From Vibrio tasmaniensis 1F-187 (GTDB taxonomy: Bacteria; Pseudomonadota; Gammaproteobacteria; Enterobacterales; Vibrionaceae): DNA of 24,556 nucleotides. The DNA is taken from positions 1 through 24,556 of the forward strand of contig NZ_AJZM02000028.1 of the NCBI RefSeq assembly GCF_000272405.2. The letters run 5' to 3'. A program made the position numbers and the translations under genes. Under the pieces are notes generated by a model. It searched no databases and was not told the DNA's origin. It worked only from the letters and a program-made list of their open reading frames with translations. Below, one piece after another: positions 23,261 through 24,556 of the stretch. Every line of letters starts with the position of its first letter. Position 1 is the stretch's first letter.

Positions 23261-23550
23261 AAATGGTTGTAAAGTTGTTAACCGATCGCCGTACAATTTA
23301 AGTCGATTTTGAGTACTTAAATTTGATTTGAGTGTTTGGGTTATCTTTCCCTAAGACAATAACTTATATGGAAGTTTTCGTCATCTTAATTATCACTCAG
23401 TGACCGTTATCATTCGTTTACATTGTAAGTTATTAAACATGCAATTCATAGCTAGGAATTATATGACATTAGATGTTATATTGTCACTAGATTATAAAAT
23501 TGATGTCACTATTTTGACGTCGCAAACAGAAAATGAGCTTAGGGATTTAT
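23261..23550. promoter_or_regulatory. Divergent regulatory region between the tolC-like and adhesin genes
   Basis: This AT-rich stretch must hold promoters for both directions. It contains a 9-bp inverted repeat (AATTTAAGT at 23295-23303 with ACTTAAATT at 23315-23323). It also has two direct copies of TGTCACTA (23482-23489 and 23504-23511), 22 bp apart, on the adhesin side. No convincing paired -35/-10 set was identified. No gene is visible in it. Confidence 0.4.
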
Positions 23551-24228
23551 ATGGACATGACAGTATTGAATGCGAGCGGTGCATTAGCATTAGGTCAACG
23601 CATTGTTATTTCGATAGATGGCACAATCAAGGTCCTAGAAGACGGCCAGCCATTACAAGCTGGGGATGTCGTTTTAGAATCCCAAAATGCAAATTCTGAA
23701 TCTCAGGTTTCAGTTAAGCGCTTTACGCCACAAGGAAAAGATGGCGATGAAGTCGATCTTGACCAAGATATTGAAAATATTTTTGCCGCTTTAGAAGAAG
23801 GGCAAGATCCTACAGAGTTAGGCGAAGAGTTCGCAACTGCAGCAGGTGTACGTGGATCGAGCTTAGTGAGTAGCGGGACAATTGAGCGTGATGGTGACGA
23901 AACCATCCCAGTTACCGAATTTGTAACAACAGGTTTCGAAGGCTTGGGTTTGTCTCGTACTCAAAGCTTAAGTTTGCTTGATCTGTTCCGTTCAATAGAA
24001 GTTGAGCCAACCGTAAGTATTGAAGACAGCCAAATTATTAATGAAGGCTCAACAGCAATTTTCGAAGTAAGTCTAAGTAAAGCTGCTTCAGGCGATGTGA
24101 GCGTTACGCTAGAGACGTTATACGGAACTGCAACAGCGGACGACATCACAAGTATTGTTGTGAAAGATGCCGCGGGTAACGTAGTGACCCCAAACGTTGA
24201 CGGCTCTTACACAGTCAAAGCCGGGTGA
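23551..24228 (+). CDS. N-terminal fragment of a LapA-like RTX adhesin (frameshifted)
   Basis: The beginning of a very large surface adhesin, here 225 residues before a premature TGA at 24226-24228. ATG 23551 is preferred (AGGGA 6 nt upstream) over ATG 23533. Residues ~1-70 match the LapA-type N-terminal retention module (MTVLNASGALALGQRIVISIDG, then LQAGDVVLES). TAAG at residues 96-99 resembles the site where LapG-type proteases cut. From ~153 a Calx-beta-like Ig repeat begins (PTVSIEDSQIINEGSTAIF). The repeat breaks at GGG 24223-24225; dropping one G restores the frame into 24224-24556. As it stands the product would lack the C-terminal secretion signal. Divergent TolC/OmpA genes fit its export. 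Confidence 0.8.
   Translation: MDMTVLNASGALALGQRIVISIDGTIKVLEDGQPLQAGDVVLESQNANSESQVSVKRFTPQGKDGDEVDLDQDIENIFAALEEGQDPTELGEEFATAAGVRGSSLVSSGTIERDGDETIPVTEFVTTGFEGLGLSRTQSLSLLDLFRSIEVEPTVSIEDSQIINEGSTAIFEVSLSKAASGDVSVTLETLYGTATADDITSIVVKDAAGNVVTPNVDGSYTVKAG
24007..24144 (+). repeat. Adhesin tandem repeat, copy 1
   Basis: A 138-nt segment encoding PTVSIEDSQIINEGS to TLYGTATADD, matched by an equally long segment at 24419-24556. The two differ mainly at third codon positions. The period between copies is 412 nt, which is one more than 137 codons, in line with a single inserted base between them. Confidence 0.85.
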
Positions 24229-24556
24229 AACTAAGTTAATCGTTGAAGTCGAGACCAAAGACGACGGCACATACGAAGGTGATGAGAAACTGAGCCTGAA
24301 AGTGACGGGCGCAACCGGCGTAACAGGCACGGGTACAGGTGAGTTGACTATCAAAGATGATGGCACCGGCCCGGTAGACCCAACCGATCCTACTTCGCCA
24401 GTTAATCCAGATGATCGCCCAACGGTGAGTATCGAAGACAGCAAAGTGATTAACGAAGGCTCGACAGCAAGTTTCGATGTGAGCTTAAGTAAAGCTGCGT
24501 CAGTCGACGTCAGCGTAACACTAGAAACCCTATACGGCACAGCAACAGCGGACGAC
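24224..24556 (+). pseudogene. Continuation of the adhesin in the shifted frame (partial, right edge)
   Basis: An open frame of 111 codons without a stop that continues the adhesin sequence exactly where the upstream frame ends: GETKLIVEVETKDDGTYEG, then a linker rich in Pro, Asp and Thr, then a second Calx-beta-like repeat (RPTVSIEDSKVINEGSTASF). It has no start of its own and runs off the window. It is best read as the body of the same gene, separated from its N-terminus by a +1 base change. The true length and C-terminal RTX region lie outside this window. Confidence 0.75.
24419..24556 (+). repeat. Adhesin tandem repeat, copy 2
   Basis: Second copy of the 138-nt unit, encoding PTVSIEDSKVINEGS to TLYGTATADD in the shifted frame, cut by the window edge. 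The two copies keep nearly the same protein sequence with many silent changes, which indicates past selection for a working product. Confidence 0.85.

Noticed and set aside
23229..23530. GEMM cyclic-di-GMP riboswitch in the tolC-like leader
   Set aside because: The conserved GEMM core sequences (CAGGGCAAACC and GGGACGCAAAGCC types) are absent on either strand.
24215..24235. Programmed ribosomal frameshift in the adhesin
   Set aside because: CCGGGTGAAA is not a known slippery sequence and no downstream pseudoknot is evident; a base insertion explains the data more simply.

Overview
The window looks like the chromosome of a Vibrio, probably of the Splendidus clade. This is inferred from the gene set, the protein wording (QueE, QueC, PrpBC-AcnD-PrpF-PrpE, DUF2750, a LapA-like adhesin with a TolC/OmpA pair) and a moderate G+C content; no search was run. 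I saw no rRNA, tRNA, insertion sequence, prophage or CRISPR array. The most unusual material is regulatory or architectural, not a mobile island.

Layout. (1) 83-3256: a large membrane HD-GYP cyclic-dinucleotide phosphodiesterase with a two-part sensor, ending in a clean intrinsic terminator. (2) 3633-12655: a complete 2-methylcitrate cluster for propionate use: a GntR/FCD regulator, prpB, prpC, acnD, prpF and prpE, all on the + strand. Perfect 12-bp palindromes upstream of the regulator are likely operators, and stem-loops sit in three of the gene junctions. (3) 12804-16070: four + strand genes of mixed role: a small secreted protein, a glycine-zipper lipoprotein, a GNAT acetyltransferase, and an exported Nudix domain joined to a degenerate PAP2 membrane domain. 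(4) 16172-16981 (-): a Cof/YidA-type HAD phosphatase, divergent from queE and queC (17167-18591, +) of 7-deazaguanine (queuosine) synthesis. (5) 18599-20584 (-): a TPR-GGDEF diguanylate cyclase that meets queC tail to tail with only 7 bp between them, then a DUF2750 gene. (6) 21229-24556: a biofilm-adhesin locus. A TolC-family outer-membrane factor and an OmpA-like protein on the - strand are divergent from the start of a giant LapA-type RTX adhesin that runs off the right edge.

How the genes work together. PrpE activates propionate to propionyl-CoA. PrpC condenses it with oxaloacetate to 2-methylcitrate, AcnD with PrpF converts this through 2-methylaconitate toward 2-methylisocitrate, and PrpB cleaves that to pyruvate and succinate. 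At the right end, the TolC-like protein fits as the outer-membrane exit for the adhesin, whose N-terminus carries a retention module and a TAAG sequence resembling a LapG protease site. Adhesins of that class are released or kept on the surface according to cyclic-di-GMP, so one cyclase (GGEEF) and one HD-GYP phosphodiesterase in the same window are notable, though a direct link is inference.

The adhesin reading frame is broken by an apparent extra G at 24223-24225, which leaves a 225-residue N-terminal fragment. The next repeat continues cleanly in the shifted frame to the window edge. This is either a real loss-of-function change or a sequence error.
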